Positions 26,287 through 34,461 of a stretch of DNA of 64,000 bases are shown here, in pieces. The position numbers and the translations under genes are program-made. The stretch comes from JAJPJE01 sp963848375 (GTDB lineage Bacteria > Acidobacteriota > Terriglobia > Terriglobales > Acidobacteriaceae), in NCBI GenBank assembly GCA_963848375.1, contig CAWKDK010000028.1, positions 186,001 to 250,000 of the forward strand, written 5' to 3'. The number at the start of each line of letters is the position of its first letter. Position 1 is the first letter of the stretch. The notes beneath the pieces are model-generated. The model was not told the DNA's origin. It saw only the letters and a program-made list of their open reading frames with translations, and did not search any database.

Positions 26287-26848
26287 GTGGCACAAATAAT
26301 TACCGCCGCCGAACTCGCGAAATGGCAGAGCCAGGTTGCCGTACAGCTGATAGACATCTGCTCCCCGACCGAATATGCCGCCGGCCATGTTCCTGGCGCG
26401 ATCAACATTCCCATGGAGCAGATCGAGTCGCGCATCGCCGACCTGAGTCCCCGCTCGCCCGTTGTCCTGATTTGCAAGAGCGGACAACGCGCCGCGGCTA
26501 CCGCTAAGCTCGTGGAATCCCGCCGCCAGGATGTTCTGGTGCTCGACGGCGGAACTCGCGCTTGGGGCGCCACCGGAGCACACGTTGTGGTGAGCGCACG
26601 AACGCGCTGGTCGCTGGAACGCCAGGTCCGCCTGGGTGCCGGATCTGCTCGTGCTCCTCGGCGTGGTGCTCTCCCTCTTCTGGGATCGTGCCTGGATCGC
26701 GCTTTCCGCCTTCGTTGGACTTGGCCTGACCTTTGCCGGTTTGACTGATATTTGCGGAATGGCCTTCCTGCTGGCCAGGATGCCTTGGAACAAAGCCAGA
26801 ATGGATTCGCCTACCGACGTGGCAAAAGATCACAGCTGTGCGGTGTGA
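26287..26848 (+). CDS. Rhodanese-like protein with DUF2892 membrane tail, frameshifted
   Basis: The GTG start has AGAGGG six bases upstream. The first frame gives a rhodanese domain (IDICSPTEYAAGHVPGAINIP) with the active-site loop CKSGQRAAA, catalytic cysteine near residue 60. The frame then runs into non-family sequence. In the next frame, LVLLGVVLSLFWDRAWIALS and FAGLTDICGMAFLLARMPWN form the two-helix DUF2892 membrane domain that commonly follows rhodanese (as in YgaP). Removing the T at about 26644 joins them to GAGLLVLLGVV, giving 186 residues. The one-base insertion is inferred from this fit. YgaP-like proteins are membrane sulfurtransferases. The end overlaps the sigma-factor start by four bases. 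Confidence 0.72.
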
Positions 26849-27426
26849 ATGCCCTTACGACGAACTCGGCTGGCTGTCAAAATGCGATCGTGGATTTTGA
26901 AAAGTTAGCCAACGAACACAAGGACGCCGTCTATCGCCAGATGCTGCGCGTCTGCGGCAATCGTGAAGACGCGGAAGATGTGCTGATCGAGGCGCTCCTG
27001 AAGGCGTACCAGCACCTGCATCAGCTGAACGATGCGGTCGCGTTCCGCGCATGGCTGGCGCAAATCGCGCGCCGGGTTTGCTGGCAACTGAAAGAACGCG
27101 AGGCGCTGTCGCCCCTCTTGCAGCTTTCCATGCTGGAAGAAGAGGGCGCCGAGATCAAAGATCCGAAGCCGCCGCTGGACTCGGAACTCGCGCTGCGGCG
27201 CATGAAGGAATTACTGCAGGACGCGGTGAGCGGGCTTCCACCGTCTGCGCGGGAGGTGTTTCTCCTGCGCGACATCGAGGAAGTGCCGGGCGAAGAAGTT
27301 GCGCAGCGTCTCGGAATCTCGCTGGCATCGATGAAGTCGCGGCTGCATCGGGCTCGCAAGCTTTTGCGCGAGCGGGTGGATGCGGCGCTCAGCGGTAATG
27401 CGGCAGAAACGCAGTCGCAATCATAG
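26845..27426 (+). CDS. RNA polymerase ECF-type sigma factor
   Basis: A 193-residue protein. The GTG at 26845 overlaps the preceding TGA as GTGTGA, implying coupling; the frame is open further upstream, inside the rhodanese gene. Region 2 is seen at about residues 20-90 (FEKLANEHKDAVYRQMLRVC, GNREDAEDVLIEALLKAYQHL, AFRAWLAQIARRVCWQ). Region 4 is at about 120-175 (LPPSAREVFLLRDIEEVPGE followed by VAQRLGISLASMKSRLHRAR). It should direct polymerase to a specific promoter set. No anti-sigma gene is adjacent; the next gene encodes OsmC. Together with rhodanese this suggests a redox or sulfur-stress response, which is inference. Confidence 0.88.
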   Translation: MNALTTNSAGCQNAIVDFEKLANEHKDAVYRQMLRVCGNREDAEDVLIEALLKAYQHLHQLNDAVAFRAWLAQIARRVCWQLKEREALSPLLQLSMLEEEGAEIKDPKPPLDSELALRRMKELLQDAVSGLPPSAREVFLLRDIEEVPGEEVAQRLGISLASMKSRLHRARKLLRERVDAALSGNAAETQSQS

Positions 27427-27435
27427 GAGGTCTTT

Positions 27436-27846
27436 ATGGAAATCTCGGTAGAACATCTGGGTGGCGTTCAATTCGAAATAAAGGCGCGCCAGCACACGAT
27501 TGCTTGCGACCAGCCACCGGAGAATGGCGGCTATGACGAAGGCATGACTCCGCCGGAACTGTTGCTCGCTTCACTCGGATCCTGCGCCGGCTTTTACGCC
27601 GTCATGTACCTCAAGAAGCACAAACTTTCGACGCAAGGCACGCGCGTGCATGTTTCCGCCGAGAAGGCGAAGGCCCCAGCACGAATGGAGGACTTCCGCA
27701 TCACCGTGGACGTGCCCGCGGACTTCACGGACGAGCAAAGGAAAGGCATCGAAGACGCCGTCCATCATTGCCTGATTCACAATACGTTGCTGAATCCCCC
27801 TAAGATCAGCCTGGAAGTGAAAAGCGTGGCCCTCGCAACGTCCTGA
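27436..27846 (+). CDS. OsmC-family peroxidase-like protein
   Basis: A 136-residue protein with AGGAGG seven bases before the ATG. Both conserved cysteines are present: Cys50 in LLLASLGSCAGFYAVMYLKK and Cys112 in VHHCLIHNTLLNPP. OsmC and Ohr proteins reduce organic hydroperoxides with these cysteines. Length and motif spacing are normal, so it is likely active. It begins nine bases after the sigma-factor stop, so rhodanese, sigma factor and OsmC probably form one operon. Whether it is OsmC or a YhfA-like subgroup cannot be told. Confidence 0.9.
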   Translation: MEISVEHLGGVQFEIKARQHTIACDQPPENGGYDEGMTPPELLLASLGSCAGFYAVMYLKKHKLSTQGTRVHVSAEKAKAPARMEDFRITVDVPADFTDEQRKGIEDAVHHCLIHNTLLNPPKISLEVKSVALATS

Positions 27847-27937
27847 CCTGCACCGAAGCACAGTAACTACGGTGATCTTTCCCGTTGGCGCCGCCCCGAT
27901 ATGCTAAGGGTGGCGTTTTTGTGTCCCGGAGACAGCC

Positions 27938-28516
27938 GTGAAAATCTACCGCGTCGCTCGCTGGGTGGTCCTCGCAATCCTGCTGATCGTCATCCTGCTT
28001 GCGCTGAAGAAGCCGTCGCAGCTCGCAGTTCCGCAAGTCGCTGCCGAGTCCTGGAAGCAGCAGGCAGCCGATTTCCAAACCAAGATTAACCAGTTGGAGC
28101 AAGCGAGCACGGACGGCAATCACGGTGGCGAAGTTCAGCTCTCGTCTTCGGAAGTGAACGCCGCGCTCGCCGAATCACTTCGCAACGGTACTCCGGCGTC
28201 CGACCTGGGCCAGGTGCCGATCCAGGCGCCCCAAGTCAGTTTCGAAGGCGACCAGGTGCGCGGCATATTTCCTGCGCAGATCTACGGCAAAGACGTCTAT
28301 GTTACCGTCGCTGGGCGGCTAGGATCGCAGAATGGCTACGCGACTTTCGATCCCACAGAGTTCAAAGTCGGCGATCTCACCGTCCCTGTTTCTCTCGTGA
28401 ACGGTCAGTTGCAGAAGAAGCTTGCGGATCCAGCCAATCGCGAAAAACTCAAGCTGCCGAACTTTGTCGCCGACGTTCGCGTTGTTAACAGCCAGCTGGT
28501 TGTCACGCAGAAATAG
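27938..28516 (+). CDS. Membrane-anchored protein of unknown function
   Basis: A 192-residue protein from GTG 27938. One N-terminal membrane segment (VARWVVLAILLIVILLAL) anchors it facing the periplasm. Residues 65-175 (VQLSSSEVNAALAESLRNG, VSFEGDQVRGIFPAQIYGKD, FDPTEFKVGDLTVPVSLVN) resemble the general pattern of lipid-binding DUF2993/LmeA-like proteins, but I cannot confirm this. It is convergent with the beta-propeller lipoprotein, whose stop lies two bases away. Confidence 0.65.
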   Translation: MKIYRVARWVVLAILLIVILLALKKPSQLAVPQVAAESWKQQAADFQTKINQLEQASTDGNHGGEVQLSSSEVNAALAESLRNGTPASDLGQVPIQAPQVSFEGDQVRGIFPAQIYGKDVYVTVAGRLGSQNGYATFDPTEFKVGDLTVPVSLVNGQLQKKLADPANREKLKLPNFVADVRVVNSQLVVTQK

Positions 28517-28518
28517 AT

Positions 28519-29838
28519 TTACTGAGTTCCCGCAGCGGTTTGCGGAAGTATCAGGGCATCTGCCGCGACGATCTTAAACGGTGATCCACTCACCGGAGTC
28601 AGCGCTCCTGTCGTCTGATCGATGGACCACACCATCGTCTGTCCGCCAATGCCGTAGAGGAACTTTCCGTTTGCATCCACGCGTATTTCGCTGACCGCGA
28701 AGACGGTGAACGTGCTGTTCGGCACCTCGCTGATTGCTCCCGTCGTCTCATCCAGCGTGAACGCCTGCACGTTCGCGGGGCCGCCGTTGTAGGCACCACT
28801 GTTCAACACGAAGAAGAATCGATCCTGTGGATCGGCTGCTACACGGCTGGGAGCATTGCCTGCTGTCACCGGCGAACCGGCAACACCGGTCAATGTGCCA
28901 TCTCCATTAACGGTATAGGCGGAAACGCGGCCGGTTTCATATTGCGGGACGAAGAGAAACTTGCCGTCGGCCGTCACCGAGACCGAGCTGGTCAGCGCAC
29001 CGGTCTCAAATGGCGATCCCGAACTTGGAGAAATCAAGCCGCTGTTCTGATTGCGCGACCAGATATTCACGAAGCTCGAGGCTTGTTGCGATTCGTACAA
29101 GAACTTATTCGTCGGATGCATTGCAACCGTGTACACAGGCCCACCACCGGAACTCGGCTGAGAGTTGCTCGCGGAAATCTCCGTCCACGTTCCGCTGCTC
29201 TGATCGACCGAATACACGTGAATCGATCCGTCATTCAGTCCGCCAACGTAAGCGAACTTCCCGCTTCCATCGACGGCAACCGTATTCGGACAGCAATCGC
29301 CGTCGTTTGCAAATGCAGGCAGCGTATGGAAGGTCTGTCCCGGCATCGCCGTGATCTTGTGTGTGCTCGGATCGACTTTCACCAAATCCATGTTCGTTCC
29401 TGGCGCCTCGAATCCAGTCACATAGAAATTCTGCCCGCTTGAATCCACCGCGATGTTCTGTGCAGCGCGCACCGGAATGGTCGCCGCACTCACCTGCGTG
29501 AGCTGCCCGTTGTCCTCATTGATCTGGTAGACGGTGAATGTGCTCTGATTATTTGCGGCCGGCGCGACTGTATACATGAACTCCGCTCCGGTGTTCATCA
29601 CAGGAGGTGTAGTCGGCGCAGGCGGATCCGCCCCTGTTCCCGGCCCCGGCGCGGGAGAAGTGCCCGGGGTGGTCGGTGTGGGCGCAGCCGGTGCACTCGA
29701 CGGCGTCGCTGAACTCGACGTCGACGTGTCGGAGCTGGACGTTACGCCACCACAATTCCCAAGCACGATCACGAGCAGCGCAACGAAACAACAACCCAGC
29801 AGACGAATGGCTGTGTACTTACTTCGCTGGGAGAACAT
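28519..29838 (-). CDS. Lactonase-like beta-propeller lipoprotein
   Basis: A 439-residue protein. A signal sequence ends at the lipobox VLGNC, then a Ser/Thr/Pro/Gly-rich linker (about residues 30-80) precedes the propeller. Repeating blades are visible as FMYTVAPAANNQSTFTVYQI, AYVGGLNDGSIHVYSVDQSS, FLYESQQASSFVNIWSRNQN and FLFVPQYETGRVSAYTVNGD. These are typical of the 6-phosphogluconolactonase/YncE seven-bladed family. In acidobacteria such lipoproteins are numerous; catalytic lactonase activity is doubtful. It is probably held in the outer membrane facing either side. The 3' end meets the plus-strand gene at 28516. Confidence 0.82.
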   Translation of the reverse strand: MFSQRSKYTAIRLLGCCFVALLVIVLGNCGGVTSSSDTSTSSSATPSSAPAAPTPTTPGTSPAPGPGTGADPPAPTTPPVMNTGAEFMYTVAPAANNQSTFTVYQINEDNGQLTQVSAATIPVRAAQNIAVDSSGQNFYVTGFEAPGTNMDLVKVDPSTHKITAMPGQTFHTLPAFANDGDCCPNTVAVDGSGKFAYVGGLNDGSIHVYSVDQSSGTWTEISASNSQPSSGGGPVYTVAMHPTNKFLYESQQASSFVNIWSRNQNSGLISPSSGSPFETGALTSSVSVTADGKFLFVPQYETGRVSAYTVNGDGTLTGVAGSPVTAGNAPSRVAADPQDRFFFVLNSGAYNGGPANVQAFTLDETTGAISEVPNSTFTVFAVSEIRVDANGKFLYGIGGQTMVWSIDQTTGALTPVSGSPFKIVAADALILPQTAAGTQ

Positions 29839-30021
29839 GTTGTACTCAAGGAGGGCCCAACTAAACTAGCTGTGAAGATGGCGCGACTCTCTGCTTCTGT
29901 TGGCCTCAGCACGGGATTATTCGAGAGCTGGTCAGAGCGGCAGAAAAGAACAACGCGCAGCTCGGTTTCCCGCTGCTGTTCTGGATTTCCACAGCATCAG
30001 TCGACTGCACAGAGGCAGACT

Positions 30022-30766
30022 CTATTGACCAATCACTCGGAGCAGCAGGCCGCTGCCCGATCGAATATCGATCCTCGAGGATGATCGTAAGACGATAGTC
30101 CCGGCTGGATTATGTTGCCCGAAGTGATCGACACGAAGATCACCAAATCCGTACGCTCCACATGCCGACGACGAGAATACCCACACCGCCTGCAGTTGTT
30201 TCGAGTCGGCCTCGCATCGGCCATTCAGGTTCTCGCGGAGTGTGACGAAGATGCTGCCATCGCCCAGGGACTCCCCAACCTGTTCCGATCCGTCCAGCAC
30301 ATCGCCCGGCCGGCCGTAGACCACATCCCGGCCGCCAATTTGCTGGGTGTTCCACATACTGGGCGGGTTCCCACGATCTCCAGCCGAGTTCGTTGGAATA
30401 AGAGCATCTTGTATCGCGAGCATGGAGGCGATCGCGCGCAATGACGTCCGGAGTGGTACTTCCTGCTTGTCAATGAGCAGCCGGTCGAACTTCAGAGTTA
30501 CTTCTGTCGGATTGATCTGCACAATGTGTCCGGTGAGATTTCGGCCGCGCGCAATCCTGCCTCCGCCGGGAAGTGGCACATTCTGCATCACGCGCGCCCT
30601 GATCGGGTCGCCCGCTTTGCTCTTGTCCGACCTGATCGTGGTCGACAGCATCACCGGAACCGTGATGCCCGCTGGGACGTCAACTGGAACACCGGTCTGG
30701 CCGTTCAGGTGAACGCCCGCGAAGAAACAGCAGAGGACGGAGTAGCGACATTGTGCTTCGAAACAT
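30022..30766 (-). CDS. Secreted protein of unknown function, frameshifted near the N-terminus
   Basis: The main frame (30022-30654) encodes RSDKSKAGDPIRARVMQNVP, FDRLLIDKQEVPLRTSLRAI, QAVWVFSSSACGAYGFGDL and a Gly/Arg-rich end, SSRIDIRSGSGLLLRVIGQ. This is a pattern I know from secreted acidobacterial proteins. It has no good start and stays open upstream as GVHLNGQTGVPVDVPAG. The ATG at 30766 in another frame gives MFRSTMSLLRPLLF, the start of a signal peptide. Removing one T from a TTTC at about 30722 joins them into a 247-residue secreted protein. The one-base insertion is inferred. No enzymatic motif is visible. Confidence 0.55.
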
Positions 30767-30894
30767 TTGTGTTGGCTTCTTTTCAGATGATTCTCAACAT
30801 CTCTTCGTTGTCGAAAAGCCGAGTACGCATGACCGATCCAGCAGCACTGCTATAATTTCGCGCGCCAGTTCAGATCACCAGGAGTGAAACATTG

Positions 30895-32193
30895 ATGAAG
30901 CGAATTCTTTTCGCGATCGCGCTCGCCTGTTTGTTCGTTTTCACCGTAGCCGCGCAAGAGCAGACCGCGCCGACTCGCACCATTATTTATGTAGGGCACC
31001 TGCTGGACGTTAAGTCAGGCAAAACGCTCGCGAATCAGCAGATCGTCGTCGAGGGCGACAAGATCGTGAGCGTCGGCCCCTCCGCAGGTCCCGGCGCCAA
31101 GGCCGGCTATAACATCATTGATCTTTCGAAGGCCACAGTTCTTCCTGGCATGATTGACGCACATACCCATCTCACGTTCTCTCCAGAGATGTTCGGGTAC
31201 CAGTCCCTCGGAATCTCAATACCGCGCGAAGCGCTAACCGGCGCTAAAAATGCCAAGCTGACGCTCGATGCGGGCTTCACTACGGTACGCAACGTCGGAG
31301 CAGATGGCTACACCGACGTCGCTCTGCGCGACGCGATCAATGCCGGCGATGTCCCAGGCCCCCGCATGCTGGTGAGTGGTCCTCCGCTGGGAATCACGGG
31401 CGGCCATTGTGACGAGAATCTGCTGCCCTACGAATACCATTACAGCGCGGAAGGTGTGGCGGATGGAATTCCCGCGGTCCAACACAAAGTCCGCGAGAAC
31501 ATCAAGTACGGCGCTGATGTGATCAAAGTCTGTGCAACCGGCGGCGTGATGTCCAAGGGCGACGACCCCAACGCTTCGCAATACACGCTGGAAGAAATGA
31601 AAGCGATCGTGGCCGACGCGCATCGCCTTGGGCGAAAAGTTGCCGCGCATGCGCACGGCGCACAAGGCGTTACGTGGGCATCCGAGGCGGGCGTCGACTC
31701 GGTGGAGCACGGGCACCTGATGAATGACGAATCCATCGCCACGCTGAAGAAGAACGGCACCTACCTGGTTCCCACGCTCTATCTGCTGGATTGGAACAAA
31801 GAGACGATGGCGAAGCGGAACATGCCCGACTACATACAGAAGAAGATGCAGATGGTCGGCGCACAGGCTGAGAACAATGCCCGCAAAGCGTTCCAGGCAG
31901 GTGTGAAGATCGCGCTCGGAACCGATGCCGCTGTCTATCCACACGGACTCAACGCGCACGAATTCGAGGTCTACACACGGCTGGGCATGACGAATCTACA
32001 GGCGATCCAGAGCTCGCTGATTAATGGCGCTGATCTGCTCGGCTGGTCTGACAAAATTGGCACCATCGAACCCGGCAAATGGGCTGACATCATTGCCGTC
32101 GATGGCGATCCACTCACCGACATCAAGGTGCTGCAGCACGTTCGCTTCGTGATGAAGGGCGGCACAGTCTACAAGAACGAGTACGCACACTAA
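30895..32193 (+). CDS. Exported amidohydrolase, imidazolonepropionase-like
   Basis: About 432 residues; ATG 30895 is preceded by AGGAG, and a TTG three bases earlier is the alternative start. A signal peptide (ILFAIALACLFVFTVAAQ) exports it. The binuclear metal site of the amidohydrolase superfamily is visible: PGMIDAHTHLTFSP near residue 85, a VKVCATGGV strand, AAHAHG, VDSVEHGHL and the late GTDAAVYPHG. The composite TIM barrel and flanking beta-sandwich match COG1228 prolidase/imidazolonepropionase-like enzymes that cut small peptides or cyclic amides. TATAAT at 30851-30856 is a likely -10 box. It is divergent from the 30 kb secreted protein. Confidence 0.9.
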   Translation: MKRILFAIALACLFVFTVAAQEQTAPTRTIIYVGHLLDVKSGKTLANQQIVVEGDKIVSVGPSAGPGAKAGYNIIDLSKATVLPGMIDAHTHLTFSPEMFGYQSLGISIPREALTGAKNAKLTLDAGFTTVRNVGADGYTDVALRDAINAGDVPGPRMLVSGPPLGITGGHCDENLLPYEYHYSAEGVADGIPAVQHKVRENIKYGADVIKVCATGGVMSKGDDPNASQYTLEEMKAIVADAHRLGRKVAAHAHGAQGVTWASEAGVDSVEHGHLMNDESIATLKKNGTYLVPTLYLLDWNKETMAKRNMPDYIQKKMQMVGAQAENNARKAFQAGVKIALGTDAAVYPHGLNAHEFEVYTRLGMTNLQAIQSSLINGADLLGWSDKIGTIEPGKWADIIAVDGDPLTDIKVLQHVRFVMKGGTVYKNEYAH

Positions 32194-32198
32194 GCCAA

Positions 32199-32226
32199 CG
32201 ACTAACGACCGCCGACTAACGACTGG
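32199..32226. repeat. Heptamer tandem repeat (CGACNNN x4)
   Basis: Units CGACTAA, CGACCGC, CGACTAA and CGACTGG lie immediately after the amidohydrolase stop (TAA at 32191-32193). The unit CGACTAA is identical to one in the ahpC-ahpD array. Confidence 0.75.
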
Positions 32227-32374
32227 AAAGAAATGCGCGGGCACGATGGCAAGCTGTGGAATACGTACCCGCGCTGGGTGGGTGTTACAGTTGTTCCTAC
32301 TCTAGAGTTGGAACTCGCCTCTTCTAAAAGAATCTGATTTCTGTTCCAAATTTGGAAATTCTCCCACCACCAAT

Positions 32375-32404
32375 AAAAAAGGCCAGCTTTTTCAGCCGGC
32401 CTTT
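32375..32404 (-). terminator. Rho-independent terminator of the HU gene
   Basis: GGCCAGCT and AGCCGGCC form a hairpin with one mismatch and a T-rich loop, and the minus strand continues as six T residues. It lies 24 bases past the HU stop. A 14-base palindrome, TTCCAAATTTGGAA (32344-32357), lies further downstream. Confidence 0.8.
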
Positions 32405-32427
32405 CCTGCGTGTGCTGCGCGCGAAAA

Positions 32428-32724
32428 CTACTTCTTTGGTGGAGCGATGGATTCCTTCGCCACCTTCGCCACGCGGAATTTCACCACGGTCTTGGCGGGA
32501 ATCTTAATGGGCTCGCCGGTCTGCGGATTGCGTCCGACGCGAGCTTTGCGGTTCGATTTCACCAGGCGGCCGAGGCCGGGAATGACGAACACGCCATTCT
32601 TCTTGGTCTCTTTCAGCGCTGTGTCAGCCAGCGTCTGCAGGAACGCAGCGGCTTGCTTGTTGTTAACTCCCACCTTCTCAGCGAGGTGACGTACGAGTTG
32701 TGTCTTGGTCAAACCAGATGCCAT
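32428..32724 (-). CDS. HU-family DNA-binding protein
   Basis: A 98-residue protein with AGGAGG before the ATG. LTKTQLVRHLAEKVGVNNKQ is the dimerisation helix pair. FVIPGLGRLVKSNRKARVGRNPQTGEPIKIPAKTVVKF includes the DNA-gripping beta arm with the conserved GRNPxTGE(x)I(x)IPA segment. HU proteins bend DNA without sequence specificity and help DnaA at the origin. The C-terminal SIAPPKK adds a basic tail. It has its own terminator and lies downstream of gatB in the same direction. Confidence 0.93.
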   Translation of the reverse strand: MASGLTKTQLVRHLAEKVGVNNKQAAAFLQTLADTALKETKKNGVFVIPGLGRLVKSNRKARVGRNPQTGEPIKIPAKTVVKFRVAKVAKESIAPPKK

Positions 32725-32802
32725 GAATCCTCCTTGAGCTAAGTTCGATTGCGACTCAGTGCGGCCATCCTACATCAGTATTTCGTGCATGAGAAGCGTT
32801 CG

Positions 32803-32825
32803 ACCCGCATTTTATGCGGGTTTTG
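32803..32825. terminator. Hairpin with T-tract between HU and gatB
   Basis: A perfect stem ACCCGCAT/ATGCGGGT with a TTT loop, followed on the plus strand by TTTT. A similar GCGGGTTTTTT occurs 45 bases later. On the plus strand it would act as a terminator, yet no plus-strand gene ends here. On the minus strand it precedes the HU gene. Confidence 0.45.
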
Positions 32826-32895
32826 TAGGCTCTAGACGAAAAAAGCCTGTGGAAATCACGTTTTTTGCGGGTTTTTTAGGAAAATCGTCTGCTAG

Positions 32896-34377
32896 TTACT
32901 CTTCCAACTTCTTCGTGAGTAGCTCGTTCACCACCGCCGGACTCGCCTGTCCCTTCGACGCTTTCATCACTTGCCCAACAAAAAAGCCGATGATCGTCTT
33001 CTTTCCCGCTTTGTATTGCTCCACCTGTTTGGGGTTCGCAGCGATCAATTCGTCGATGATCTTCTCCAGCGCTCCCGTATCCGTCGACTGCTTCGGACTG
33101 CCCTCTTCTTCATAGACCAGCGGAAAGTCCTTGTTGCGCTCGAACGAGAGATCGTAAAGCTCCTTCAGCATCTTGCTCGAGATCGCGCCCGCTTCCACCA
33201 GGTCCGCCGAAACCGCCACGCCCTTCATCGATATCGGGGAGTCTTCGATCGCCAGCCCCTTTGCTTTCAGCCGTCCCTGTAACTCGCTCTGCACCAGGTT
33301 CGCCACGCGCTTCGGATTCTTCGCGGCTTTCGCAGCTTCTTCAAACTGATCTGCGAAGCTCTTGCTCGCCGTCAGCACTTCCGCGTCGTACGGCGTAATG
33401 CCAAATTCGCGCACAAACCGCTCGCGCCGCGCGTCCGGAAGCTCCGGCATACTGCCTTCGATCCGCTCCCGCCACGCTGCGTCCACCACCAACGGCAACA
33501 AATCAGGCTCCGGGAAATAGCGATAGTCGTGCGCGCGCTCTTTGCTGCGCATGCCATACGTCCTGCCCTCGTGCGCGTTGTAGAGCCGCGTCTCCTGTAC
33601 TACCTTCCCGCCGGACTCGATCAGCTCAATCTGTCGTTCGATCTCATATTCCAGCGCCTCGCGTATAAAGCGGAATGAATTCACGTTCTTCACTTCCGCT
33701 TTCGTCCCAAACTCCTTCTGTCCAACCGGGCGGACGCTGACGTTGGCATCGCAACGCAGCGAGCCTTCCTCCATATTGCAGTCGCTGACGCCAGTAAACA
33801 GGATGATCTCTTTCAGCTTGGTCAGATACTCATACGCTTCGTCGGGCGAGCGCATATCCGGTTCGCTGACAATCTCGATCAGCGGCGTGCCGCAGCGGTT
33901 CAGATCGAGATAGGTGTTGCTGCCGGAATCGACGAATCCATCGTGAATGCTCTTGCCGGCGTCCTCTTCCATGTGGACGCGCGTGATCCCAATTTTCTTT
34001 TGGCCGCCGCCTTCCGTCGAAACCTCAATGACTCCAAACTCAGCCAGCGGCTTGTCGTACTGGGAAATCTGGTAGCCCTTCGGCAGATCCGGATAAAAGT
34101 AGTTCTTCCGGGCGAATATCGACGTCTCGTTGATGCGGCACCCCAGCGCCTTTGACGCCAGCACCGCAAACTCCACCGCCTTGCGATTCAGGACCGGAAG
34201 CGCGCCCGGCAGTCCCAAACACACGGGGCAGACGTTCGTATTCGGCGGATCGCCAAACTTGTTCGAGCATCCACAGAAAATCTTGCTCGCCGTGAGCAGC
34301 TGTACGTGAACTTCCAGCCCGATCACCGGCTCGTATTTCGCGCGCACGTCCTTCGGAAGCGCCGTCGTTGTCGCCAT
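32896..34377 (-). CDS. gatB: Aspartyl/glutamyl-tRNA(Asn/Gln) amidotransferase subunit B
   Basis: A 493-residue protein, the usual length. YEPVIGLEVHVQLLTASKIFCGC, then NVCPVCLGLPGALPVLN (zinc cysteines), ARKNYFYPDLPKGYQISQYD and MEEDAGKSIHDGFVDSG are classic GatB motifs of the kinase domain. YFPEPDLLP and the C-terminal tRNA-binding tail (KTIIGFFVGQVMKASKGQASP) complete it. GatCAB converts Glu-tRNA(Gln) or Asp-tRNA(Asn) to the amide form. gatA and gatC are not in the window. The YqeY-like gene at 49887 shares the tail domain. Confidence 0.97.
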   Translation of the reverse strand: MATTTALPKDVRAKYEPVIGLEVHVQLLTASKIFCGCSNKFGDPPNTNVCPVCLGLPGALPVLNRKAVEFAVLASKALGCRINETSIFARKNYFYPDLPKGYQISQYDKPLAEFGVIEVSTEGGGQKKIGITRVHMEEDAGKSIHDGFVDSGSNTYLDLNRCGTPLIEIVSEPDMRSPDEAYEYLTKLKEIILFTGVSDCNMEEGSLRCDANVSVRPVGQKEFGTKAEVKNVNSFRFIREALEYEIERQIELIESGGKVVQETRLYNAHEGRTYGMRSKERAHDYRYFPEPDLLPLVVDAAWRERIEGSMPELPDARRERFVREFGITPYDAEVLTASKSFADQFEEAAKAAKNPKRVANLVQSELQGRLKAKGLAIEDSPISMKGVAVSADLVEAGAISSKMLKELYDLSFERNKDFPLVYEEEGSPKQSTDTGALEKIIDELIAANPKQVEQYKAGKKTIIGFFVGQVMKASKGQASPAVVNELLTKKLEE

Positions 34378-34461
34378 ATCCTTATAGTTTCCGGTTTTCA
34401 GCCGAAACTTTCAAGGAACAGCTTCCAGCTCGACTCTCCGCAACTCACTTTTTTGGGGGCT

